6,014 nucleotides of DNA. Source: Candidatus Kaiserbacteria bacterium RIFCSPLOWO2_01_FULL_54_20. Its GTDB lineage: Bacteria > Patescibacteriota > Minisyncoccia > Phycocordibacterales > UBA2100. The notes below the pieces were generated by a model, which was given only the letters and a program-made list of their open reading frames with translations, did not search any database and was not told the origin of the DNA. Positions 1-4,812 of the stretch are shown piece by piece; position 1 is the first letter of the stretch; every line of letters begins with the position of its first letter. Where the stretch lies: the NCBI GenBank assembly GCA_001783355.1, contig MFMA01000054.1:1-6014 (forward strand), read 5' to 3'. Made by a program: the position numbers and the translations under genes.

Positions 1-84
1 AAGCGCGAGGAACTCATAAAAGCTTTTCCTAAAGAAGAAAACGGCTACAATGTCGTGCGTAAAATAATACAAAAAGATGAGTAG
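1..84 (+). CDS. gatC: C-terminal end of probable GatC (Asp/Glu-tRNA amidotransferase subunit C), partial
   Basis: The window opens inside a reading frame that runs 27 codons to TAG at 82-84. The visible tail contains the run FPKEENGYNVVRKII, which resembles the usual GatC C-terminus, where an acidic/Gly-Tyr segment is followed by V-x-K-[IV]-[IL]. GatC is the roughly 95-residue subunit that clamps GatA to GatB in the transamidosome. The stop codon lies inside the start region of gatA (ATGAGTAG, 8-base overlap), which is typical of translational coupling in gatCA operons. The identification rests on this short tail and on the neighbour, so it is probable rather than certain. The rest of the gene lies outside the window. 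Confidence 0.65.
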   Translation, partial: KREELIKAFPKEENGYNVVRKIIQKDE

Positions 85-1486
85 TTTGAACGAACTTTCA
101 ATAACAGAGGCATCAAAAAAACTCGCCACAGGCGAGATTACGTCGGTACAGCTGGTCGAGGCGTGCCTTGCGGAGATAGAAAAGAGAAACTCATCTTTAA
201 ATGCATTTCTCGAAGTTTTTTCTGACGCAAAAGAACAAGCCCAAAAAGCGGATGAGCGTCGCGCTGCGGGGGAGAGCCATCCTCTGCTTGGCATTCCGCT
301 TGCAATCAAAGACAATATTTTGATAGAGGGGCGCAAAGCTTCGGCGGCGTCTAAGATGCTCCAAAACTATATTGCAACCTATGACGCGACGGTGATAAAA
401 AAATTAAAAGAGGCCGGCGCGGTGTTTTTGGGCCGCACCAACATGGATGAGTTTGCACTTGGAGGCTCGACGGAAAACTCGGCGTATGGAGTTACAAAAA
501 ACCCGCACGATGAAAAGCGGGTCGCCGGGGGCACCTCCGGCGGCTCTGCGGCGGCGGTTGCCTCCGGCATGGCGCTCGGCGCGCTCGGCTCTGACACCGG
601 CGGCTCGGTGCGCAACCCGGCGAGTTTTTGCGGCGTGGTTGGTTTGAAGCCTACCTACGGCGCGGTTTCGCGCTCCGGACTTATTGCCGCAGTGTCCTCA
701 TTCGACCAAATCGGCCCGATTACAAAAACAGTGGAGGATGCAGAGCTTATATTTAATACAATTCGCGGGCAAGACCCGCTGGATAGTACCTCCATAGGAA
801 TGGAAAATATCAAATTACAAATCTCAAATAACAAAAACATCGGGGTGCCACGCAAGCTCTTGGGGAAAGGCGTGGAGCCGGAGGTGCTTGCACAATTTGA
901 GCACTCGCTCGAAAAACTAAAAGCGCAAGGCTGTGAAGTTGTCGATATTGCGTTGCCCGCGCTCGACTATGCGCTCTCGGCCTACTACATCATCAACTTT
1001 GCCGAGGTGTCGACCAACCTGTCGCGCTTCGACGGAGTGCGGTATGGGCTCTCGCTCAAGGGCGAAAGTCTTTTCGACGATTACGCCACTACCCGTGGCG
1101 AGGGGTTTGGCGCCGAGGCGCGCCGCCGCATTATGCTCGGCACCTATGTGCTCTCAGCCGGCTACTACGATGCCTACTACGGCAAGGCCACGGCGGCCCG
1201 TGTGCAACTGCGCAAAGAATTTGAAGACGCATTCAAATCGGTCGACTTTATTGCGACGCCGACGATGCCCTACCCGGCGTGGAAGGTGGGGGAGAAGTCC
1301 GACCCGCTTGCGGCCTACCTGGCTGACATCTTTACGGTCACCGCAAACCTCACCGGCAATCCGGCTATTTCTATCCCGATGGGCACGGTCGAGCGTGAGG
1401 GCAAACAGCTCCCCGTCGGCCTCCAACTCACCGCCGCGCATGGGGACGAAGCCGCGCTCTTTGCGGCGGGGAAGTTGCTATACTAG
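77..1486 (+). CDS. gatA: Aspartyl/glutamyl-tRNA amidotransferase subunit A (GatA)
   Basis: Amidase-signature subunit of GatCAB. It hydrolyses glutamine and passes the ammonia to GatB, which converts Glu-tRNA(Gln) and/or Asp-tRNA(Asn) to the amides in the cytosol. The 469 residues are slightly shorter than the usual 480-490. The catalytic lysine is K78 in GIPLAIKDN and the nucleophile is S177 in GSDTGGSVRNP. The glycine/serine loop at 151-157 reads GGTSGGS, so the position that normally holds the cis-serine of the Ser-cisSer-Lys triad, 24 residues before the nucleophile, is Thr153. Further family blocks are FDGVRYG (about 314-320), RRRIMLGTYVLSAGYYDAYY and LTGNPAISIP near the C-terminus. The ATG at 77 overlaps the gatC stop and has no clear Shine-Dalgarno, so coupling is likely. 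Bases around 720-850 are more AT-rich than the rest. gatB is not in the window. Confidence 0.97.
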   Translation: MSSLNELSITEASKKLATGEITSVQLVEACLAEIEKRNSSLNAFLEVFSDAKEQAQKADERRAAGESHPLLGIPLAIKDNILIEGRKASAASKMLQNYIATYDATVIKKLKEAGAVFLGRTNMDEFALGGSTENSAYGVTKNPHDEKRVAGGTSGGSAAAVASGMALGALGSDTGGSVRNPASFCGVVGLKPTYGAVSRSGLIAAVSSFDQIGPITKTVEDAELIFNTIRGQDPLDSTSIGMENIKLQISNNKNIGVPRKLLGKGVEPEVLAQFEHSLEKLKAQGCEVVDIALPALDYALSAYYIINFAEVSTNLSRFDGVRYGLSLKGESLFDDYATTRGEGFGAEARRRIMLGTYVLSAGYYDAYYGKATAARVQLRKEFEDAFKSVDFIATPTMPYPAWKVGEKSDPLAAYLADIFTVTANLTGNPAISIPMGTVEREGKQLPVGLQLTAAHGDEAALFAAGKLLY

Positions 1487-1492
1487 AGGGCA

Positions 1493-2080
1493 ATGCAGTC
1501 CAATGTAGACTATCTCAACCTTGAGTACATACTTTTGCGCGCGTATGACCTTATCGCGCACTTTCGCTTTGTCATAGATGGCTCGCCGACGTGGTTCCCC
1601 GCATTGGTGACCTATGTTGTTGTCATCGGCATGGCCGCGGCGCTTCTGATGCTCATTCTGGCCGTGTACGCGCAGATACGCCTTTTGCAGATAGAGCACG
1701 CGGGCTTCCACGCGCTCGAGCAGCGTGCGCATGAGTATCACGACGAAGAGGTCGAGTCTACAGGAAAGAATGAGCGTTGGGAGCACATTGTTGCTCTCGC
1801 AAGCTCGGCCAACCAAAGCGACTGGCGCCGCGCGATACTCGAGGCCGACATCATGTTGGGCGACGTGCTGACGCAGGCGGGGTATGTCGGCACAAGCGTG
1901 GGCGAGCAGCTAAAAATCACCAACCCTCTGCAGGTAACCACCGTGCGCCTTGCGTGGGATGCGCACATGGTGCGCAACAAAATCGCGCACAGCGGCGAGA
2001 GTTTGCAGCTTGAGGCGCGCGACGTACAGACCGCCATAAACAACTACAAACGCGTGTTTGAAGAATTCGCCGCGATTTAG
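1493..2080 (+). CDS. Membrane-anchored protein with HEPN-like C-terminal domain (hypothetical)
   Basis: A 195-residue protein. Residues 1-34 form a short N-terminal segment, about 36-61 is one strong hydrophobic helix, 62-90 is a polar, probably helical linker rich in H and E, and 95-195 is a soluble mostly helical domain. The domain contains SDWRRAILEADIMLG (109-123), a GY-x-G turn (130-133) and RNKIAH (161-166), an R-x4-H motif like the catalytic signature of HEPN RNases. It ends with a Tyr/Phe-rich helix. I recall this architecture as common in Parcubacteria-like genomes but know no proven function. The ATG lies 6 bases after the gatA stop. AGAGGG (1485-1490) overlaps that stop but leaves only 2 bases before the ATG, so translation is probably coupled. 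The gene is likely the last of the gatCA operon. RNase activity is inference; a catalytically dead scaffold is equally possible. Confidence 0.85.
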   Translation: MQSNVDYLNLEYILLRAYDLIAHFRFVIDGSPTWFPALVTYVVVIGMAAALLMLILAVYAQIRLLQIEHAGFHALEQRAHEYHDEEVESTGKNERWEHIVALASSANQSDWRRAILEADIMLGDVLTQAGYVGTSVGEQLKITNPLQVTTVRLAWDAHMVRNKIAHSGESLQLEARDVQTAINNYKRVFEEFAAI

Positions 2081-2162
2081 TTTTAGAACAATCTTGTTGC
2101 GCTCGTCGGACGAGATTGGAACCAAATTACCATAATAATGGCTCGGGCAATTTCAGACTAAC

Positions 2163-2194
2163 TAAAAAGAAAAGGGCCGCGCCGAAGCGCGGCC
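2163..2194 (-). terminator. Rho-independent terminator of the 2216-2734 gene
   Basis: Read on the minus strand, GGCCGCGC and GCGCGGCC (arms at 2187-2194 and 2175-2182) form a perfect 8-bp GC stem closed by a C(UUCG)G tetraloop. It is followed by CCTTTTCTTTTTAG, a broken T-tract at 2163-2174. The hairpin starts 21 bases after the stop codon of the minus-strand gene. No T-tract follows in the plus direction, so it should not terminate the gatA operon efficiently. Confidence 0.85.
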
Positions 2195-2215
2195 ATTGTC
2201 GTAGGCCTAAAGTCG

Positions 2216-2734
2216 TCAGGCCGCAGTCTTGTGCCGTTTCGAACACCCAATCCGGTAGAGGCCGTAGCCGTCCACCTTTTCCAGCTCGAGCCCGAAATCT
2301 TTTAAGATTTTTAGATATTGAGGATGTGTCCCGAGCGTTTTGAGTACCTCCGCTGTGAGACCGACACAATCCCAGTACTTGTCGGCGCCCTCTTCAAGCT
2401 TTTCTTCGAAGTATTTTGTCCGGCAGATTTCCAAGATATGCAGGTACCTCTGGGCAACATCGAACAGCTTGTAATACAGTTCATTGTTGCCGTCGAAAGG
2501 TTGCCGATGTCTCATGTTGTTGGGGTCTCTGTAGATCGCTGACTGCCAGACGACCCTGTTGCCGTAGAGGATGGCGGAATATTCTACACCATCCAAACAA
2601 CAGCCGCCGCCGTTGTAGGTATCGGCGAGATAAATCTTCCTGAAAAAACGGAGGTCAATTGCGACAGGCTTATCAGGAAGAGCCTCTGCCTTGATCAACT
2701 GCATGATGCTCATGACGGTGTCGGCGGTCTTCAT
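2216..2734 (-). CDS. Hypothetical protein, unrecognised, soluble
   Basis: A 172-residue protein with no family I recognise. The N-terminal third (1-35) has an amphipathic, regulator-like helix and basic residues (DLRFFRKIYLADTYNGGG). Residues 36-70 look like beta strands with two adjacent cysteines (C45, C46). Residues 85-150 are helical and acidic or charged (LYYKLFDVAQRYLHILEICR, then KYFEEKLEEGADKYWD), and the tail is basic (CSKRHKTAA). There is no signal peptide or membrane segment. The ATG start at 2734 is supported by AAAGGA (2745-2750), 10 bases upstream. A sigma70-type promoter lies further upstream and a strong terminator follows, so this is a single-gene transcript. C45, C46, C104, C123 and C164 are not spaced like a classic zinc finger. 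Confidence 0.85.
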   Translation of the reverse strand: MKTADTVMSIMQLIKAEALPDKPVAIDLRFFRKIYLADTYNGGGCCLDGVEYSAILYGNRVVWQSAIYRDPNNMRHRQPFDGNNELYYKLFDVAQRYLHILEICRTKYFEEKLEEGADKYWDCVGLTAEVLKTLGTHPQYLKILKDFGLELEKVDGYGLYRIGCSKRHKTAA

Positions 2735-2784
2735 TGTCTTTGCGTCCTTTCAGGCGCTGGGTACGAGGGAACACACTACTACAG

Positions 2785-2813
2785 TGTGTAGCATGAATAA
2801 TAACTTGTGTCAA
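2785..2813 (-). promoter_or_regulatory. Probable promoter of the 2216-2734 gene, with a dyad at the start site
   Basis: On the minus strand a perfect -35 box TTGACA (2808-2813) is followed after exactly 17 bases by TACACA (2785-2790), which is preceded by TG one base away (extended -10). Transcription should start near 2778. A 7-bp inverted repeat, ACACACT at 2771-2777 and AGTGTGT at 2783-2789 with 5 bases between, covers the -10 box and the predicted start. It could be an operator or a hairpin at the mRNA 5' end. The -10 box alone is weak (3 of 6). Confidence 0.55.
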
Positions 2814-2820
2814 ATTTTTC

Positions 2821-2834
2821 TTGCGGGGGCAGGA
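2821..2834 (-). repeat. Displaced copy of the tRNA-fMet 3' end (direct repeat, att-like)
   Basis: The 14 bases TTGCGGGGGCAGGA (plus strand) are identical to 3012-3025, which is the discriminator, acceptor 3' strand and part of the T arm of the tRNA-fMet gene. With a one-base gap the match extends through TTG. The copy is in the same orientation, 191 bases downstream of the tRNA 3' end. That is the geometry expected of the distal attachment site of an element integrated into a tRNA gene, or of a tandem fragment of the tRNA. No integrase gene is visible. Confidence 0.6.
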
Positions 2835-2935
2835 TTGGCTTTCGGTCAAATTTGCCCGTCGGCAAATTCGCCTGCAGCCCCGGCTCGTGGTTTTGCAAGT
2901 GCAAAACATCGCTGCGTCGTGCAATTCCTGCACGA
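2825..2935. other. Hairpin-rich non-coding element next to tRNA-fMet
   Basis: I see no convincing gene between 2735 and 3011. Inside it are several perfect short hairpins: AATTTGCC/GGCAAATT (2849-2856 with 2861-2868, 4-base loop), GTTTTGC/GCAAAAC (2890-2896 with 2901-2907, 4-base loop) and TCGTGCA/TGCACGA (2917-2923 with 2929-2935, 5-base loop). GGGGGCAGG (2825-2833) can pair with CCTGC-AG-CCCC (2871-2881), enclosing the first hairpin. Ordered stems with small loops suggest a structured RNA or a mobile or repetitive element. The direction of transcription, if any, is not determined. Confidence 0.45.
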
Positions 2936-2975
2936 AAGATGCTCAAGCGTCTTTCTCCCCGTCAACAAGCACGCG

Positions 2976-2997
2976 AAAACCCGGCACAAGGCCGGGT
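2976..2997 (-). terminator. Terminator of the tRNA-fMet transcript
   Basis: On the minus strand ACCCGGC (2991-2997) and GCCGGGT (2979-2985) form a 7-bp stem with a 5-base loop. The distal arm runs into a short TTTT tract (2976-2979, partly in the stem). It starts 15 bases past the discriminator base of tRNA-fMet. The T-tract is short, so efficiency is uncertain. Confidence 0.65.
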
Positions 2998-3011
2998 CTC
3001 GCTTTCTCTTG

Positions 3012-3297
3012 TTGCGGGGGCAGGAATTGCACCTGCGACCTTCAGGTTATGCATACCGCTACAGCTTTTGCTGCTCCAAAAATGGATTTGTGGTCTGGAC
3101 TATACCTTCTCCCTTTCTGCAGAGCAGAGATGGGGAGTCTGCCGTCTAGTCTCTACACCTTCCCCGGAGGGCTTGGCTCGGTATTGTCAATCCGCATGTG
3201 CGGATAAGATTTCACCGACTTTGACAGATATTCCACTGAGCGTTCCTGCTGAGTGAGCCCAATTGAGCCTGACGAGCTACTACTGCTCCACCCCGCT
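3012..3297 (-). tRNA. Initiator tRNA-Met (fMet, anticodon CAT), split by a group I intron
   Basis: Two exons, 3266-3297 (32 nt) and 3012-3051 (40 nt), join to a 72-nt tRNA closely matching bacterial tRNA-fMet: acceptor GCGGGG/CCCCGC, anticodon loop CTCATAA, variable AGGTC, discriminator A73. Initiator hallmarks are present: bases 1 and 72 (A and A) cannot pair, and the D stem has A11-U24. Of the three conserved G-C pairs in the anticodon stem, 30-40 and 31-39 are G-C but 29-41 is A-U. The D loop is only 7 bases (AGTAGTA) and lacks GG, and the T loop reads TGCAATT, so U55 is replaced by G. CCA is not encoded (the next bases are CAA), so a CCA-adding enzyme is needed. The intron lies between U33 and C34 of the anticodon loop. 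It has its own promoter and terminator. Confidence 0.95.
3052..3265 (-). ncRNA. Group I self-splicing intron (IC3-like) in tRNA-fMet
   Basis: The 214-nt intron follows the group I rule: the 5' exon ends in U and the intron ends in G (3052). The core resembles the bacterial tRNA introns I know (Azoarcus tRNA-Ile). P3 is TCTGTC pairing with GGCAGA, P4 is TCGGT with ACCGA, and P7 is GACTA with TAGTC. The conserved blocks GTGTAGAGACTAGACGGC (minus strand of 3141-3158) and GGTATAGTCCAGACCAC (3090-3106) are plain. P5 is a long ATCCGC/GCGGAT hairpin, P8 combines CTCCC/GGGAG with TCTGC/GCAGA, and the 3' part has TCCA/TGGA and CAGC/GCTG stems (P9 region). P1 is short, exon GGCU with GGCU near the intron start, closed by a U-G pair. 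No homing endonuclease frame fits inside, so mobility would need help in trans. Confidence 0.94.
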
Positions 3298-3299
3298 AT

Positions 3300-3328
3300 T
3301 CAACAGTATACCAGACGAGTGATATAAT
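3300..3328 (+). promoter_or_regulatory. Promoter of the 3341 membrane protein gene
   Basis: TCAACA (3300-3305, 4 of 6 with TTGACA), 17 bases, perfect TATAAT (3323-3328). The predicted start is near 3335, only about 6 bases before the ATG at 3341, and there is no Shine-Dalgarno. The mRNA should be nearly leaderless. The boxes interleave with those of the divergent tRNA-fMet promoter. Confidence 0.65.
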
Positions 3329-3332
3329 TCAA
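3305..3332 (-). promoter_or_regulatory. Promoter of tRNA-fMet
   Basis: Minus-strand TTGAAT (3327-3332), 16 bases, TATACT (3305-3310). The -10 box ends 7 bases before the mature tRNA 5' end at 3297, so transcription would begin almost exactly at position 1 of the tRNA. It overlaps the oppositely directed promoter at 3300-3328. Confidence 0.7.
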
Positions 3333-3340
3333 TTATTACC

Positions 3341-3946
3341 ATGAAGGCTTTTTCGATAGTAGAGTCGTTGCAGTTTGGGTGGCACACCATGCGCGCGCAT
3401 AGCGCGCTGGTGTTCCAGGTGGTGCTCACCCTGCTTGCGCTCGAGGTCGCGCGCGCCATCGTGCAAAAGGTGCTTGCGGGCACGGCGCTCGGGCTCCTTG
3501 CCTCGCTGGTGCTTTTCGCAGCCACGGCAGTGCTCGGCATAGGCGCGACGCGCATCGCCTTGCGGCTTGCACAAGGGCACAGTGCGCACTACGCGGACAT
3601 CGTACCGCCCATGCGCCTGCTCTGGCCCTACATCGCCGCATCACTCTTGGCGGGGCTTGCGGTTATCGGCGGGCTTATCCTGCTTATCCTCCCCGGCATC
3701 TGGGTAGCGGTGCGGCTCTCGATGGTGCGGTTCGAAGTTATTGACGGCGCGGGCATACGCGAGAGTCTCAACAAAAGTTGGGCGCTCACCGAGGGTCACT
3801 TTTGGCGGCTGCTCGGCTTCCTTTTGGTCGTGGTGCTGCTCAATATTTTGGGAGCAGCGTTGCTTATGGTCGGGCTCCTTATCTCCATTCCAGTCACGAT
3901 GCTCGCCTATGCGCATGTATATCAAAAATTGAAAAAGGGCGTTTAA
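3341..3946 (+). CDS. Multi-spanning membrane protein, DUF975/GlpF-domain-like (hypothetical)
   Basis: A 201-residue protein made mostly of hydrophobic helices at about 22-42, 47-68, 94-119 and 156-188, with a short basic tail (QKLKKGV). Between the third and fourth helices lies a conserved-looking segment: LILPGIWVAVRLSMVRFEVID (114-135) and then ESLNKSWALTEGHFWRLLGF (141-160). The pattern of a Pro-Gly break, amphipathic strand, S-x3-[LT]-x-G and a final hydrophobic hairpin is typical of uncharacterised families such as DUF975 and the membrane domain of glycerophosphodiester phosphodiesterases. I know no function for these. The ATG is chosen because a consensus TATAAT sits 12 bases before it; there is no ribosome binding site. 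It diverges from tRNA-fMet, and tRNA-Met begins 19 bases after its stop. Confidence 0.85.
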   Translation: MKAFSIVESLQFGWHTMRAHSALVFQVVLTLLALEVARAIVQKVLAGTALGLLASLVLFAATAVLGIGATRIALRLAQGHSAHYADIVPPMRLLWPYIAASLLAGLAVIGGLILLILPGIWVAVRLSMVRFEVIDGAGIRESLNKSWALTEGHFWRLLGFLLVVVLLNILGAALLMVGLLISIPVTMLAYAHVYQKLKKGV

Positions 3947-3957
3947 AATGTTACTTT
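3929..3957 (+). promoter_or_regulatory. Possible promoter of tRNA-Met, inside the upstream gene
   Basis: TTGAAA (3929-3934), 17 bases, TACTTT (3952-3957, 3 of 6). The -35 box lies in the last codons of the membrane protein gene. The -10 box ends 8 bases before the tRNA, the same distance as for tRNA-Thr(GGT). Read-through from the upstream gene is an alternative. Confidence 0.4.
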
Positions 3958-3965
3958 GAGCAGAC

Positions 3966-4042
3966 GCCGGGGTAGCTCAGTTGGTAAGAGCACAGCATTC
4001 ATAACGCTGAGGTCGTGGGTTCAACTCCCACCCCCGGTACCA
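3966..4042 (+). tRNA. tRNA-Met (anticodon CAT, probably elongator)
   Basis: A 77-nt cloverleaf with acceptor GCCGGGG/CCCCGGT (G1-U72 wobble), D arm GCTC/GAGC with canonical loop AGTTGGTAA, anticodon CAT at 4000-4002 in loop TTCATAA, T arm GTGGG/CCCAC with canonical loop TTCAACT, A73 and encoded CCA. The closing pair of the anticodon stem is an A31-C39 mismatch. Fully paired acceptor apart from the wobble rules out an initiator. CAT could also be tRNA-Ile2 with a lysidine at C34; I cannot decide this from one sequence, but elongator Met is the default. Confidence 0.93.
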
Positions 4043-4073
4043 AAATTCTTCCGGAGCATACAAGCGGTGATTG

Positions 4074-4147
4074 CGCGAGCGGCGGGACTCGAACCCGTAA
4101 CCTCTCCCGTGACAGGGGAGTGCTCTAACCAGTTGAGCTACGCCCGC
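4074..4147 (-). tRNA. tRNA-Asp (anticodon GTC)
   Basis: A 74-nt cloverleaf: acceptor GCGGGCG/CGCTCGC (one G-U), D arm GCTC/GAGC with loop AACTGGTTA, anticodon stem CTCCC/GGGAG around loop CTGTCAC (GTC at 4111-4113), T loop TTCGAGT. The discriminator is G73, the usual aspartate identity base. The first T-stem pair is an A-C mismatch. CCA is not encoded (CAA follows). It lies 14 bases downstream of the minus-strand gene ending at 4162, probably cotranscribed with it since I see no good promoter between, and it converges on tRNA-Met. Confidence 0.95.
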
Positions 4148-4161
4148 AAACAGCTCGTATG

Positions 4162-4704
4162 CTAGCCTATTTGCGGGACTTTTTCCACTGACCAGGCGCT
4201 CACCACAGCGGTTTTGACCGCGCGCACAAACTGGAGTGCGGGCGCGCCGATAGTCTCAAACGTCGGCAGGCGCAGGGTAATTGCAGGCAGAGCTTCGGCG
4301 GCATAGCGCCGGGCGAGGTAGGCGAGGAGCGCAAGATGCGGGAGCGAGATTGCCGCAAAAAATAGCCCATAGCGCACGCCGGGGGCTATAAGCGCGTAGA
4401 GCAATACCGCAGCAATTTGGGGTAGAAAAAGCTCAACAAGGTCGCGTTTTGAGAGGGTGGTTTGTACACTTTCGGCGCGCTCTTGCGACAGCCGGGCCAA
4501 CAGCGCCGCCGTGCGCAAGAGGGCAAACGCGGTTGCGGCCACGATTACCAGCAGAAGGAAGCGGTGCCCCGAGCGCAGGGCAAAGGCAGCAGTCAAAAAC
4601 TGCGCCAGTGCGACTGCTCCTCCCACCGGCAGCAGAAGCTCAAACCGGTGCGACACCCAAGTCTCGCGGAGCCATTGCCAGGGGGTTGTTTCTGTCTCGC
4701 TCAT
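4162..4704 (-). CDS. Small membrane protein, unrecognised
   Basis: A 180-residue protein from the ATG at 4704, starting MSETETTPWQWLRETW. The frame opens upstream to a TTG at 4755, but those 17 residues look unlike a leader and no ribosome binding site supports them. Hydrophobic helices are at about 22-43, 47-71, 93-109 and 111-130; the first pair and second pair are separated by a charged loop (about 71-92, RLSQERAESVQ..SKRDLVE). The C-terminal 50 residues are amphipathic and soluble-looking. It is rich in Ala, Leu and Arg with few Lys, consistent with the high GC of this gene. No family recognised. No clear Shine-Dalgarno precedes the ATG. It is followed by tRNA-Asp and preceded, on the same strand, by the 4792-5298 gene and its terminator. 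Confidence 0.75.
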   Translation of the reverse strand: MSETETTPWQWLRETWVSHRFELLLPVGGAVALAQFLTAAFALRSGHRFLLLVIVAATAFALLRTAALLARLSQERAESVQTTLSKRDLVELFLPQIAAVLLYALIAPGVRYGLFFAAISLPHLALLAYLARRYAAEALPAITLRLPTFETIGAPALQFVRAVKTAVVSAWSVEKVPQIG

Positions 4705-4752
4705 ACGTTGTGTGAACTGTACATGCACGAGTATGAAGACGGCGTGTGGGGG

Positions 4753-4812
4753 CAAAAATTACGAAAAGCGGACGGCGCCAGTGACAAGGTGTCACTCGGC
4801 AGCCGTCCGCTT
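4753..4812 (-). terminator. Strong terminator overlapping the stop codon of the 4792-5298 gene
   Basis: A long hairpin spans 4766-4812. The outer 11-bp stem pairs AAGCGGACGGC (4766-4776) with its complement at 4802-4812. The inner stem pairs GCC-AGTGACA (4777-4786) with TGTCACT-C-GGC (4790-4800), closing a 3-base loop. Minus-strand TTTTCGTAATTTTTG (4753-4767) follows as a T-rich tail. The stop codon TGA (4792-4794) lies inside the inner stem. Confidence 0.8.

Noticed and set aside
933..1508. Long plus-strand frame inside gatA, rich in Arg, Pro and Ser
   Set aside because: It is an alternative frame of GC-rich gatA codons, with low-complexity translation and no start signals.
2081..2162. Terminator for the gatA operon after 2080
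   Set aside because: CTCGT/ACGAG with a 3-base loop and weak flanking pairs are present, but no T-tract follows.
2821..3000. CRISPR array or integron attC site
   Set aside because: The hairpins differ from one another, there are no regular spacers, and the attC conserved core sites are not visible.
2691..3256. Several overlapping open frames on the plus strand across the non-coding region and tRNA-fMet
   Set aside because: They run through the antisense of a tRNA, its group I intron and a hairpin-rich stretch, have no ribosome binding sites, and their translations are Cys/Arg/Ser-rich without domain features.
4055..4163. AGCATAC/GTATGCT inverted repeat flanking tRNA-Asp
   Set aside because: Only 7 bp and it includes the stop region of the neighbouring gene; chance is likely.
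4705..4755. TTG start for the 4162-4704 membrane protein
   Set aside because: It would begin in the T-rich tail of the upstream terminator, with no ribosome binding site; the ATG at 4704 gives a normal-looking start.
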